A program made the position numbers and the translations under genes. Below the pieces are notes generated by a model. That model was not told where the DNA came from, made no database searches, and saw only the letters and a program-made list of their open reading frames with translations. 64,000 bases of DNA from Trochalopteron elliotii (Eukaryota; Chordata; Aves; Passeriformes; Leiothrichidae), in contig JANPWX010000073.1 of assembly GCA_024734555.1 (NCBI GenBank), positions 3,812,843 through 3,876,842 on the forward strand, written 5' to 3'. Positions 10,201 to 20,882 of the stretch are shown one piece after another. The stretch's first letter is position 1. Every line of letters begins with the position of its first letter.

Positions 10201-13200
10201 TCAATTAATTCAAATATAAGACCACCCTCACTGTGCTGCACTGTCTCAGCATTCTGGGATCATCAGTAATGCTCAGAACATGTGAGCAGTTTTCCAGTGC
10301 TGGATCTTAACACGAAAGTAAGGACAAGAGTCACTGCTTCTTACCTTTTCCTAAGGCAGAAAGCAAGAGATGGGAAAAGTGACTTGGCCTTGCTCACAAT
10401 GGACAGATGTTTACCAGGGCACTGAAGACAGCACTCACAAGTCAAATTATAGTGACAGTGTGTTTGGACCATGACTCGTGGACCCATCTGGCTAAAGCCA
10501 GGGGTCCACAGCAGGGCTGGACACAAATGTCAGGTGAAGGTCTACAGACAGGATCTTCTCTTGCAACATTCATAGATACTCACCCATCCTGCCTTCTACT
10601 GCCAGGACCCCTTGGGCCTAGACCTTTCCTCAGGCTGCCAGTCATCCATCTGGAAAATGACAGTGCTCTGAAAGGTCCTGTAGAAACAAAGTTTAAGTTA
10701 TTAACCCATCAGGGACCTATAACCTATGACCTTCTTACAGCACTCTTCCGTGAAGCCGAATAAAACAGTGTATTCAGCTGAGTCTATGACAAATGCATTT
10801 GTTTGCCTAATTTTCTCATTTGCCACAGGAAAAATTGGAATTATTATTTCTGACCAAATGAGTTTTAGCTTTTCTCATTAGCCTTTCACAATCTGTAGCT
10901 CACAGATTGGGAGGAAAGGACTTTCAGCAATTTTGGCTGAAAGTAAGATGACTAAAGGTCAAAACCCAGAACAGGAGAGAAGGCTTTGATGGTCTAGAGA
11001 AGTTTCCAGCCTCCTTCTATAACTCCTGACTTCTTGAGGAGTTTAAAAATGGCAAAAAGTGACAGAACCAGACAAATCTTTACCCAGGTAATGGAATGGG
11101 CTGTTCAGGTCAGATGCTGTGACTCACACACACTGATCTACTGTAAAAAGCCAACTGAAAAATTAAGAGCTTATCTGTACTGAAGTGTCACTTTTAGCTT
11201 GGTTACATCAATTTAGATCACTGTGGTGAACTTTATGTGACACTAGAGCTGTGAAATCTCCCATGGCCTGAGGCAGACACAGAATGTATATCCTATGGCA
11301 TCCTGCATTCATGCCTGGATCTGCTGTTGGACCTAAAGGACCATCCACTCTCCTCCAAGCCACTGCACCTTCCACTGCCCTGTGCCCGTGTACTGGAATT
11401 GAAGTAAGCTGAGGTGAATGCAGCCTTGAACACGTGGGTGCAGTATCCTGAGTCAGAGGCTGGTCAGAAGCCTCTCATGTGTCCTCCTTGAGCCTAAACT
11501 TTGGACTAGATGTGTGCCTCTCCTAGGAGCTGCACCAAGGACACCAGGCTACTGCCTGGACAGAGAAGGTGCCAGCAGCACACAGCTGGAGCCACAGCCA
11601 GGCTGGACTGTGCCCCTTATCATCTCTGCACTGCATGATCTGTGTGAGGTGGGGCTCACCTCTGCAGCAGTGAAAGCCACAGAGAAGAGCACCTCAAAAG
11701 GAAACTAGTTCTTGAGACAAGTTTTTTTGAGGGTTTTTTGGTTGACATAAGTGTGTCAGTACTAGGGCATTCACAAGCTCTTTTTTTTTTGCACTCCTAA
11801 CCAGCCCAGCTTCATGAGAAAAATGGTGAAATGTAGGCCAATGCTCTACAAAGCCAGGTAATCTTTTATTTCTGTGAGAGCAATCAAATATATACATCTG
11901 ATCACAGTTAGTGAATGTTGCAGCCCATTGCCAGTGGAAGCAGAACATGCTTCATGGAATGCTGCTTTTGGGGAAGTGGGACACATTTGCTAGTGCCCAA
12001 CCTGTAGTGGGCAGGGCTTTGGGGACTTGACAAGAAGGTCACCCTCACACAGCTCCTGCATGGCACGCCTTGCCCCGCTCTGTGGCTTTGGGACACCAGC
12101 CCTGAGGGTGCTGGTGATGACACTGAGACATTGAGGGGCACAAAGGAGCAGGGGAGAAGGAGCCCTTCTACACAGAGGCACACCCAGCACACAGGTCCCC
12201 AGACTGCTACTCATCACAGCATGTATGATGGAGAAAACAAGACTTCAGGGAGATGATGCCACTTGTGGAGTATATCCTATGGCAGATGAGCTGTAATTCT
12301 TTGTCTGTACAATGTTAGAAACCGGGGGTGGTGTTTTTAAAGATATTTTCTTTACTGGAGCTAAGAATGGCAGGTTTCACAATGAAGCTGTTGTTCAATT
12401 AAACGTGAATCAGTGTGTTTGCAGACCTGACTGAGACAGGGAAGTAATAAAACAAAGACACTAAAACTTATCAGTAATTCTTACCATTTCTTAGTGATGT
12501 TTCTAATCCGTGCCTTTGACCCTTCAGTAATTCTACTTGGTTCTTTGCTGCCATAACACTTAGAAAGTAACTGAAAATTTTATGCCACTTGTTACCTTAT
12601 CATATTTGCTTTACTACAGCCCAAGACAAAGGCCAATATATCATAAGATAAAACTCCAACTCCATATTTGGATTCCTACATGAATGAGTTGAATTTTAAA
12701 TGAGCGGAACTCACAATCTCTCTCACTTCTTTTAATAGAAACTCAAGGGTTCCTGAGAAATCAACTCTTTTATCAGACTTTCAGATATGGTCTTGGGGAT
12801 GTGGCTTTTTAAGCAAATCATAGGCCCTGGTCCTCATGAACTTTGTGCCATTCATACAGGTGTTGAGTGGGGAGGCTCCTTAGACCTCACAAAGCTATTT
12901 TTACTTTTTCTTTCACATGACTTGAGGGACAGCTTTGCACCCCGTCAGGCTGGTTTAGTCACAAAGGCTGGATTACCAAAGACTTCAGTTGGCCTACAGA
13001 TGGGTCTGGTAGCAAAGAGGGGTGAGCTGCCTTGCTGCACCACCCTTGCAGCAAAGCCCTGTTTTCTGCCTGTGAGTTACAGCCTGGTACGAAGCACAGC
13101 CTTGACACACACCATCTCCACAGAGAGACACCTCCCTGGTAAAACTCACTGGTGCTGGAGAAGGGTTTGTACAAAGCTGTGGTTGAAAGACAAGCTTTTT

Positions 13201-13204
13201 TGAC
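7212..13204. other. Single-copy non-coding DNA
   Basis: No classified repeat and no convincing gene. The largest open frame (minus strand, 8345-8974, 209 codons) begins at TTG and shows no domain; overlapping frames are open on both strands, as expected in a GC-richer patch. A microexon-like pattern on the minus strand near 10341-10351 has a good acceptor and donor only six bases apart and is not accepted. Confidence 0.5.
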
Positions 13205-13548
13205 TGCACCTGCTTTCTACAACTTCATTGTGAGGGGAAAGGAGGGGCAGACACTGATCTCCTTTCTGTGGTGACCAGTGATAGGACTCAAGGGAACAGG
13301 CAGAAGTTGTGTCAGGAGAGGTTTAGGTTGGATATTACAAAAGGGCTCTTCCCCCAGAGCGTGGTTGGGCACTGGAACAGGCTCCCTAGGGAAATGGTCA
13401 CAGCACCAAGTCTGCCAGATCTCAGGAAGCACTTGGACAATGCTCTCAGGCACATGGTGATACTTGGGGCATCCTGTGCAGGGTCAGGAGTTGAACTCGA
13501 TGATCCTGATGAGTTCCTTCCACTCAGCATATTCTGTGATTCTGTGAT
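13205..13548 (+). mobile_element. CR1 LINE, 3' end fragment, plus orientation
   Basis: This is the 3' part of a CR1 retrotransposon. The blocks CTACAACTTCATTGTGAGG, GTTTAGGTTGGATATTA and GGCACTGGAACAGGCTCCC are characteristic of the last codons of ORF2. It ends in the short tandem tail ATTCTGTGATTCTGTGAT at 13531-13548. The copy is 5' truncated, as is usual for CR1. Divergence from the remembered consensus is modest, so it is among the younger repeats here. Open frames in this interval (13268-13681 plus, 13312-13530 minus) are remnants or shadows of it. Confidence 0.92.
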
Positions 13549-13844
13549 GTATCAGTGCTTTACATTGGCAAAGTTTTCACTTCCAAGAAGAGAGAAGAGT
13601 TTAATCATTGGCAGTCCTATTCAGGTCATTGTAAAGGAATTTAAAATTGAGAGCTCTATTGTTATGGACTTGGTTAAGTGAAAAACAACCTCCCCTTGAC
13701 ACATATGCCACATATATCCACAACATAAACACAAGTTTCACAGGCATGCAGCTATAGACAAGACACCAGCCTGAGAAGGGTCCTGGTGACTTGCATGCAG
13801 TTTGATCACATGGCAGGATTATACAGAAGAAACAGCATAAAATA
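13549..13844. other. Spacer between two CR1 fragments
   Basis: Short single-copy sequence with no gene signal. Confidence 0.4.
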
Positions 13845-14188
13845 AAGTTAAAAGGTGGCAGATTCAAGGCTAACAAAAGAAAAAGCTTCATCAAATGGGT
13901 AATTAAATTCTGGAGCTTGCTGCCAGCAGTGCTATGGGTGTCTAAAATAGATTTCAAAATATGATTTTACAAAGTTGCAAACAGATCTATTAAGTGCTAT
14001 TAAATAGCAAGATTTTAGGAAGCTTTCAAGAACTCACAGCCTGGCAAGTACACCAGAGAATTACCACTACATGCTTGCCTTTCTCATAGAGTTTTCTCTA
14101 AATATCTGCTATCAACCACTGACAAAGAGAGGATATTAGACTAGACAGACTTATAGAGGGATCCAACGTGCCCATTTTTTCATTTAGA
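13845..14188 (+). mobile_element. Ancient CR1 LINE 3' end, plus orientation
   Basis: The blocks AAAGGTGGCAGATTCAAGG, GGTAATTAAATTCTGGAGC and CTTGCTGCC follow the order of an old CR1 ORF2 end (aggtggcagattcaaaac ... gtaattaacctatggaac ... ttgctgcc). The end, GAGGATATTAGACTAGACAG followed by ...CCAACGTGCCCATT, corresponds to the old amniote CR1 terminus (gatactgggctagatggacc ... cagtatggccatt). It is far more diverged than the neighbouring CR1 at 13205-13548, so the two are separate insertions of different age. Boundaries are approximate. Confidence 0.6.
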
Positions 14189-15447
14189 GTTTCCTCTGTT
14201 GGTGCTAATTTACTTTAATGATGAGGGTTGTAAACCACAGGTGTTCACCAGTTGCTTTTCTCAAGAGCTGGGCCATCCCTGCAGCCCAGGCAACCTCTTC
14301 GAGTGACAAACTCTAAATCCATCAGGAGACAGTCATGTCATGTTCTCCTGGGTGAATTTATCTGACTGCTGCCTACTGGAAATGTAACTTCCCAGGCATT
14401 TACTTCACAAACCATAAGTGGTTCACCCAGCTCAAATGCAAAGGATTGCAGCAGGCAAAGATATTGACTCCAGGTCTCCCATGTGCTTTGCCAGCACCCA
14501 AACGCCTGATCTGTGCTTCTCAACACAGGAGACAAGAGCAGGACAGGGAGGAGGAGGTAAAATAGGCAAAGAATTATAACTGTGCAGATTTTTATAGGTC
14601 AGGATATCATCACACCCTCCTGCCCCTGAGATTTACAGTGCACACCTCTCTTTGGTGGCCTTCTTCAACTGGTGTGGGCAGATCTGCCTGCACAGAAAAC
14701 TGAACACGCCTGGGAGTCCTGCTGCAGCAGTGGTCACTGCTGCTGCTAAACATAAGGTCAAACTCTGTTTCAGCAAGGAATTTGTCCTCTGAGCTGTAAC
14801 ATGGTTTGGACTTGAGTACACAGGTGAGACAACAACATGCAGTAGTAACATGGTTAGCAGAGAACTGGGCTGTAACGTGACCCCCTGGCATAGAGATCTA
14901 CCCGCATAAATATCACTTCAGGCGTGACAGATGGAGGGAAAGCAGTCTCTGCTGCATTATGTTACTGTTTCCAAATGTAACAGATCCCAGGCTGCTCTGA
15001 TTTTTGAGACTTTTGCCTGAGCCACTGCTCTTCTTCCTATGTGATACTTGGCTCCATGGGCTGGAAGCCCCTGAGGTAACTCCCCAAGAAACACCATTGG
15101 GAAACCTGGGCTTAATTTCTGGTTCTGCCCAAAAATTTCTCATCATTGTTTAGGAAACTGAAGAGGTTACAGGTGACATCTCTGTGCCTCCACTTGTCTC
15201 CTGTAAAGCAGGGCTTGCAGCAGTTTTTAGCCCCTTAGGAATGTGAGGAGAAGGTAAAGATTCGAGGGAAGGGGTGTGGTACTCAGATTCGGTGGTACCA
15301 GAGACAGGCAAGCCCTGTGGATGGTGCACAGAACTGGGATGAACTTTTTCCCTGACATCCTGGGAAGGTGGCTGCAAATGAAGCTCAACCTGCCTGTGGG
15401 AGATTTTCTGCATGACTTGACGTAAATCCAGACTTTTTCTCTTCCAG
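14189..15447. other. Single-copy non-coding DNA
   Basis: No repeat or gene recognised. Several minus-strand frames of 65-120 codons overlap plus-strand frames without splice support. Confidence 0.4.
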
Positions 15448-15571
15448 TATGCTCGAGCTCTGCCTTGGGATGGCAGCAGAACAGATGGCTGGCCTGTGTA
15501 GCATTGGGTCAATAACTCAGGACCTCAGCTGTGGAGGGGAGTCTCTCTGCACCAGCATCACAAGCATCTAG
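15448..15571 (+). other. Exon-like segment with a 40-codon ATG frame
   Basis: The acceptor GACTTTTTCTCTTCCAG ends at 15447. One base later an ATG (15449) opens 40 codons (MLELCLGMAAEQMAGLCSIG...) to TAG 15569-15571. The acceptor is strong, but no family is recognised and the minus strand is also open here. It could be an untranslated or pseudo-exon. Confidence 0.13.
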
Positions 15572-15899
15572 TGCTGTCACAACTGCAGAGCCCAAAGTCA
15601 AAATATCCCAGCTCCAGGTCAATGCTGAGAGGAACCACAGTTCCTTCAGGCTTCCCCAAATAACCACAGAAGTGCGTGTTCCAGAACAGCATGTTCTACC
15701 TCAAGCCATGTGGTTATTTCATCTAGCAGTGGGCTTCAGGGGAGCTACTTTATCACCAGCTGCAGCAGGGCTGAACTGTTTCCTGCCATTGATTAAGGAA
15801 ATAAAAGTCACCAAGCACAGATTTTCCTGAAATCCTTGTGTGAAGCTCTTCCCCTGAGCATGCTCTCCACTGATTGTGTTGCTTTGCCAAGCCTTGTTA

Positions 15900-16012
15900 A
15901 GGCTTCTCCATTGTTCTTCGTGTGCTGTCAATCAATCACAGTTGCCTGTTAACACTGGCAGGCTTTGCAAACACAAATATCCAATTAAGATCCTTAATTA
16001 CCACCACGTAAC
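15900..16012. promoter_or_regulatory. Candidate enhancer: homeodomain inverted repeat and clustered factor motifs
   Basis: Within about 110 bases lie CCATTGTTCTT (SOX-like, about 15909), GTCAATCAATCAC (PBX/HOX-like, about 15928), an exact inverted repeat AATTAAG-ATC-CTTAATT at 15983-15999 (two homeodomain half-sites) and CCACGTAAC (E-box-like). Such clusters are typical of conserved developmental enhancers, but short motifs are frequent by chance and conservation cannot be seen from one genome. Confidence 0.2.
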
Positions 16013-16449
16013 ATTCAGATGTATTCACTGGGGAAGGGACATGTGAAAAAAATCAAGGAAGAAACTGAGCAGAATGGGGGGAGGAAGGTGGACCCCTTCC
16101 AATGATTTTATTTGCAGAAGGATATAATTAATCTAGAATAATATGCAAGCTTTTTAAAAAAGAAAATTAACATCAAGAGAATCTGAAGCTCAGAATCAGC
16201 TGTCTCTTCTTTGAGAGTTAAATGCATTAGCTCCAGAGGCAGAAAAGAAAGAGAAAAATAGGTTTAGGATTTTTGTGTATCTTAAAACAAGTGGAATCTA
16301 CACCCACTGGTATGACACTGCAAATATTCCACATAATTTGTATCACAGGTGCAGGTCTTGTCGCTAAAGGGAAATGTGCCTCTATTTGCCAGTTAAAAAC
16401 CTGTTGTTGACAGACCTCATCCTACCCTTTTACTTTCTCTCCTGTCCAG

Positions 16450-16512
16450 CCCAGGCTTCCTCTGCCAGTTTTACTGCCTGAGGCATGTGCAAAAGGCAGT
16501 ACTGAAGGCAGG
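16450..16512 (+). other. Exon-like segment, 63 bp, phase 0 to 0
   Basis: A long pyrimidine tract (CCCTTTTACTTTCTCTCCTG) leads to CAG at 16447-16449, and AGG|GTGAGC at 16513 is a good donor. Frame 0 is open across all 21 codons (PRLPLPVLLPEACAKGSTEG...). Both splice sites are good and the length is a multiple of three. The peptide is not recognised. Confidence 0.2.
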
Positions 16513-16863
16513 GTGAGCAACAAGTAGGCTGGATTTGGGATTGAGAGAAGATGATATCACACTGTTCATCATGACCTCACAGGGGTGGGAGGGAACTTGG
16601 TGAAATGTGTTAAGCTGTTATTCCAGAAGGGAAACTTTAGGTAGTGATTTTGAGTGTGTCTGATTTAGACATGTAGGTGACCTTCTCAGCCAGATGGACA
16701 CCAAGTTTCTCCAGGGTATGTCTACAATGAAAGTCTTCCAGCATATATATATATTGCTAGAGCCGTGACAAAAATACTTCAGTAATGGAGATGCCATTCA
16801 TACCGCAGAGAAGTTATTTTCTCAGCTATTTAAATAGACTATGCTGTAATTTCTTTTTTTCCA

Positions 16864-16883
16864 AGCATAATTTAAATTATGCT
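16864..16883. repeat. Perfect 20-bp palindrome
   Basis: AGCATAATTTAAATTATGCT equals its own reverse complement over 20 bases with no spacer. The half site ATTATGCT resembles homeodomain/POU-type sequences. It lies in AT-rich single-copy DNA away from repeats. Confidence 0.7.
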
Positions 16884-18469
16884 AGGGCCAGAACTGTGAT
16901 GAGTTGGATGTGTATTCTCCAGTATACTCCGAGCTAGTATACTTCAACAATACAGCAAAAAAATTTAATACAGAGTAATCCACGTACATGTTATAAAATC
17001 CACCATTACCCCTTGGAAAGGGAAAAACAAACCTGAGGATAAGTATTCTCTCCAGTGTGAGAAACCAACAGCTTTGCTGAGGAGCCAACAGCAGTAACTC
17101 TGATTTTCCCACCTTTTATTTAACTATTCCCTTCAGTGATCTGTCCTCAGCCCTCAGGACATTGAGGATGCCAGTGGTTCCTTTATGGTTTTGAAGTTTC
17201 TACCCCACCAGAAAATAAGTTTATACTCATGAACTAAACACATTAAGAAATCACAGTCCAACCTGCAAACTCTGCAGGACAATAAAGAAGTTGAACAGCC
17301 TTCAGAGCACAAACAACATAAAGTGCAGCAGTGACTCGTCAGTCTTTTCCCCTCACAGCTGTAGTTGTCTATTAAACAGACTTGTAAAATATTACATGGT
17401 TATAGATGGATTTGCTCAAATTTTTGTTTTCCCCTCTTCCTTAGCTGAAGGGTGGAAAGAAAAGCATACATTTCTATAGTCCTGGAATCAAGACTGGTTT
17501 TGCCTAAATATAGAGCAAACCAAAGGATCTATTTTTTCAGCAGACCGACTGTTTTTTGAAAGGGAGTGACCAAGCAAGCATATATTGCTATGATAAGACT
17601 GAGAAGACCAAAACAGGTGAAAGGCTATAATTCCTTGCCCACTTGAACCCTCTCAGGTCTGGCTGAGATTTAACCACTCCTTTGACAATGGTCCAGCCCA
17701 TATGTGTGAACGAGGCACCGAGCACCAAAGCAGCCAGAAAGAATTCCTGAATGCCCGTGTGGAGAGATTTCTTTAACTGAAGACAGGATCTGTCAATCAC
17801 AGTTTCCTTTAGTGCAGGGCAGTGAGAGTGGGCTGGGCAATACCTATGTCAGAACACAGACCCACAAATGGAATAAAAAATGTAAAGATGTGGAGATCTT
17901 AATTATTTTGGAAACAGGAGATGGCAGTTACTAATGTCAAGCAGTTTTTGAATATAAGGATGAGTGCTCCAATTGCTGGAAGATTTTTAAATAGAAAATG
18001 AACAAAGAACAAGCAGGATAATGATGAACTATTGCATACTTTACATGCAGATCTGTAAGGCCTGTGTTATTCTTTAAATAAGGGCAAATAGCATATAAAG
18101 AAAATAGGCATCTAAAAAGCAAGATCTGCGTATCTTATACAGCAATAAAATTACCTCCCCTCCCCTAGGTTTATCTGGGGGAAATTATTTAGAATTTCTT
18201 GAGTTTTTAATTGTGGTTTCTCAGGCATGTCTAATGGCTCATATTTCAGCTGCAGCATAATGTCTCTAGCTTTCTATTTAAGTAATACTTTGCTTTGGCG
18301 AAGAGAACGAACGTGGCCTGGGAACAGTCTGCAATCTCCTCCAGTCAAATTCACAAACATAATTCTAGGGTTTTATCTGCTGCTGCAGTCAGCTGCTGAG
18401 AAAATTACATTATTACATGTGCAATTATTAAGGTAATCATAAAATACAACATACTGATTTTGCCACAAG
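16884..18469. other. AT-rich non-coding DNA
   Basis: No gene or classified repeat. Around 18330-18440 there is a stretch dense in AT-rich homeodomain-like motifs and CAGCTG E-box-like sites (for example TGCAGTCAGCTGCTG, and ATTACATTATTACATGTGC, which repeats ATTACAT/ATTATTA), reminiscent of a conserved non-coding element, but unproven. Confidence 0.35.
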
Positions 18470-18501
18470 CACACCCCCCACCTCCCCCACCTGCCCCCCA
18501 G
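18470..18501. repeat. C-rich low-complexity patch
   Basis: C runs of 6, 5 and 6 bases are separated by ACCT-type spacers. Only three long C runs are present, so the minus strand falls short of a canonical four-run G-quadruplex. Confidence 0.75.
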
Positions 18502-19499
18502 CTGGCAAAAACCATCTTTATCTGCATCACATCAAGGCTGGCTCTCTGACTGCCACAACACTTTTTTTGTCATCAGTGGCACACTAGGATACTTTATCCC
18601 AGGTTTTATCCATATACTCAGGAATGTTTGACATGACTATAAATAATTCAGTGCTGACACATAGATTTTCAAAAGGCTTTAGTCTCACTTATAATGCAAG
18701 ATAAAGCGAAGTGCCTGGTAGGAAGGAGGCAGCATGAGAACCATTCTTGAACTATTTTCTTTACCTGAGTGACTAAGCAGTGAAACGGCACTTATAAGAC
18801 TACATCTTTGTGGGAAAATGCACCCAGCTGAAAAGCTGGAATAGGCAGAGCTGGTGGAAAATCCCCAGCAAAAGTCCCCAGAACAGCTCACAGCCCCTGA
18901 TGGGAGAGTCAGCCATGAATAGTTAACACATTCTTGGCCTGTATAGATTTCCTTTCCACAAGTCCTGGAAGGGCAAGATGGTCTGAGACAAAACACTTAC
19001 AGGACACATTGTTCACTGGAAGGCATTGTGGAAAACAGGAGTTAAAAAAACCATATAATCTGTGGTAAGAAGATGGGAAGTTTGCATGCTCCCAGGATAC
19101 AAGAAGCATGTGAAAATTCTCAAAGAAGCACAAGGGTAAGTTTCTTAATTCTGTCCATGCCATCAGGGCCTCAAGACAAAAGAAATTCAAAAAAGGAAAG
19201 GAAATAATCCAGCCTGGCTTCATCCTTTCTAGCCTGGTAACAGTGAGGACTGAGTCTTAGCTCAAGGTCTAGGATTTGATATTTTGCTGGTTCCAAGGAG
19301 GCTTCCTTGGCTTGATGACCTGCAGAGTAGGAATCTCCAGCTAAGACTCCGACTGGCAGAAGACAGGGGCTAGCTGTCCTTGCCTGATGCTCTTTTCATC
19401 ATTTCATGCCTGTCCTTAGAGCAGGAGGACCAGAAAGAGATGTTAATGCGAGGATGACATACATCTGGCCTCCTGTGTGACATTCAGGCAAAATCCCTT
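18502..19499. other. Single-copy non-coding DNA
   Basis: No gene recognised. Minus-strand frames at 18685-18996 and 18909-19223 have no domain. A good donor (AAGG|GTAAGT at 19136) has only a poor acceptor 40 bases upstream. Confidence 0.4.
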
Positions 19500-20402
19500 T
19501 CAGCCACACAGAAATGCCTCAGTGGCAAAGTGTGTTGCTGCACTTACAGCAACATCAACTTGCCTTCTGGAGTTCAAGGAGAAAATGCTGCAGAACAGGA
19601 CTCCAACCTTGGCTTTTTCCACTACCATCAAGGGCAACTTGGGACAGCAAAAGAGAGGGACCTTGAGAGTAATTTTCCTGCAAGGACACTGTTTCCCTGC
19701 GGAGCAGGCTGTAGTGCTGCTGGTGCCCCAGGCGGTGCCGTGCCCTGACCCTGCACACACGTGGATGTGCAGCACCTCCGGCCTTCGCTCAGCCTTGGGA
19801 GGCTCCTGAGGCTCTGCCGGCTCCTCGCTCACCCGGCCTGACCCACACCTGGGCCCGGCACTGCCACCTGCTCCCTCCTGCTGGCTGGGACACCATGCTG
19901 CCTTCCCACGGCCCATGTGCCAGCACGGGGCCCTTCCTGATTGGGACCTGGCCCACATGGACCGGCCCAGCCCCACAAAGGGGCCGAGGAGCGCGGGGTG
20001 CAGGTCCCTGCCACTGCTGAGCCCCGCGGAGGTGTCAGAGGAGCGGGCCTCGGGCCGGGCAATGAGGTCTGGCAGCGGCTCTGGGCTGGTATGCTGCCCA
20101 AACCAGTTACACCAGCACCGCTGCCCTCCCAGCCCCCACGCCGAGCTGGCCAGGACACTGGGAGGCCTCCAGGCAGACAGGGGCGGGGATGGGACCTGTG
20201 GAGCTGCTACAGCTCCTTCTTGGATGCTGGCCAAGAAGGAAAGCCGTGTGGCACCTTGACCCACGTGGTTTGGGACCAGCCATTGCAGACACTTGCTAAC
20301 ATTGCAGAGTAAAGTTGTGGCATCGGCAGGGCTGTGCAGTAAGTACTGGTGCATAGTGTAACTAAACAAGGTCCATCTAAGGAAAAATGTGAACCTCTCC
20401 AT
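19500..20402 (-). CDS. Longest open frame of the window, about 300 codons, unidentified
   Basis: On the minus strand an ATG at 20402 (the frame itself is open from 20438) reads about 300 codons to a stop at 19500-19502. The N-terminus starts MERFTFFLRWTLFSYTMHQY and is hydrophobic and aromatic. The centre (about residues 75-235) is rich in Pro, Gly, Ser, Ala and Arg from the CpG-rich block, and the C-terminus has scattered cysteines and a Ser/Ala/Val-rich end. I see no conserved domain and do not recognise the protein. Most of its length comes from the stop-poor GC block, and plus-strand frames are open over the same bases, so a chance frame is likely. No promoter, splice or poly(A) signal was convincingly tied to it. 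Confidence 0.15.
   Translation of the reverse strand: MERFTFFLRWTLFSYTMHQYLLHSPADATTLLCNVSKCLQWLVPNHVGQGATRLSFLASIQEGAVAAPQVPSPPLSAWRPPSVLASSAWGLGGQRCWCNWFGQHTSPEPLPDLIARPEARSSDTSAGLSSGRDLHPALLGPFVGLGRSMWARSQSGRAPCWHMGRGKAAWCPSQQEGAGGSAGPRCGSGRVSEEPAEPQEPPKAERRPEVLHIHVCAGSGHGTAWGTSSTTACSAGKQCPCRKITLKVPLFCCPKLPLMVVEKAKVGVLFCSIFSLNSRRQVDVAVSAATHFATEAFLCG
19690..20290. promoter_or_regulatory. Internal CpG-rich block (second CpG island)
   Basis: About 600 bases are clearly richer in GC and CpG than the flanks (many CCGG, GCGCGG, CCGCGG and GGGCGGGG blocks), with sharp edges into AT-rich DNA. It is not a CR1 copy and shows no tandem structure. Options are an alternative or intragenic promoter, the first exon of a separate gene or non-coding RNA, a GC-rich coding exon, or a GC-rich retrocopy. 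Because the block is stop-poor, several frames are open on both strands, so open frames alone do not prove coding. Confidence 0.55.
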
Positions 20403-20709
20403 AGGGCTGCAGCTATCCCTCTGTCTCACATTTCCCAAGATGAATGCTGTTTTATTTCCCTGCTCTTAGCAGCCTTTTGACATCTTTCACCCTTGGAGAC
20501 CTTTCTGGCAAAATTTGCCATGTCTCTCACCTAGTTCCCTTAGGGTGAGAATTCTTTTCTAAAAGTCCTGTTTCTTCCTTTCCTTCACATACCCATCTGG
20601 TAGCCTGGGATCATACACTGATCTAATTTTTTCTGTCCATTTCTTTTGATATCTCCCTGCACTATCTTCTGCTCTCATTTCCCTCTTCTAGCTCTCTAGA
20701 TATTCCCAG

Positions 20710-20882
20710 ATCCAGGGAAGCTAAAGCAGAGATTTCTGATGTGGACTTTGTGGGTCTGGTCAAATATGCTTCTCACTGGGAAAAGAGGTCGAGAGAGAGA
20801 GAACAGACAAGAACCCTGACTTACCGGGCTGATGACCAGACATTTTTTCCCAAGGCAAGTTTTCCGAGGACTGACACAGTAG
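20710..20882 (+). other. Exon-like segment, 173 bp, one of the best coding candidates
   Basis: A long pyrimidine tract (CTCTCATTTCCCTCTTCTAG, then CTCTCTAGATATTCCCAG) ends at 20709, and AGTAG|GTAGGT at 20883 is a good donor. The enclosed frame (one base, 57 codons, one base) has no stop: SREAKAEISDVDFVGLVKYA, then SHWEKRSREREQTRT, and near its end FFPKASFPRTDTV. The composition is hydrophilic and charged like a real protein, and three CpGs survive in otherwise CpG-poor DNA. The open frame continues past the donor to 21127, so an unspliced reading is also possible. Upstream phase would be 2 and downstream phase 1. No family is recognised. Many pseudo-exons look like this, so I stay cautious. 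Confidence 0.3.

Noticed and set aside
10346..10351. Minus-strand microexon pattern (TTGCTTTCTGCCTTAG, then GAAAAG, then GTAAGA)
   Set aside because: Only six bases lie between acceptor and donor, with no supporting exon nearby; most likely coincidence.
13268..13681. 137-codon plus-strand frame
   Set aside because: It is the decayed end of CR1 ORF2 plus flanking DNA, not a host gene.
18470..18501. Possible minus-strand G-quadruplex in the C-rich patch
   Set aside because: Only three C runs of three or more bases are present, one short of the canonical requirement.
20824..20871. Minus-strand exon-like segment (donor GTAAGT near 20823)
   Set aside because: It lies entirely inside the longer and better plus-strand candidate 20710-20882, and its acceptor is weaker.
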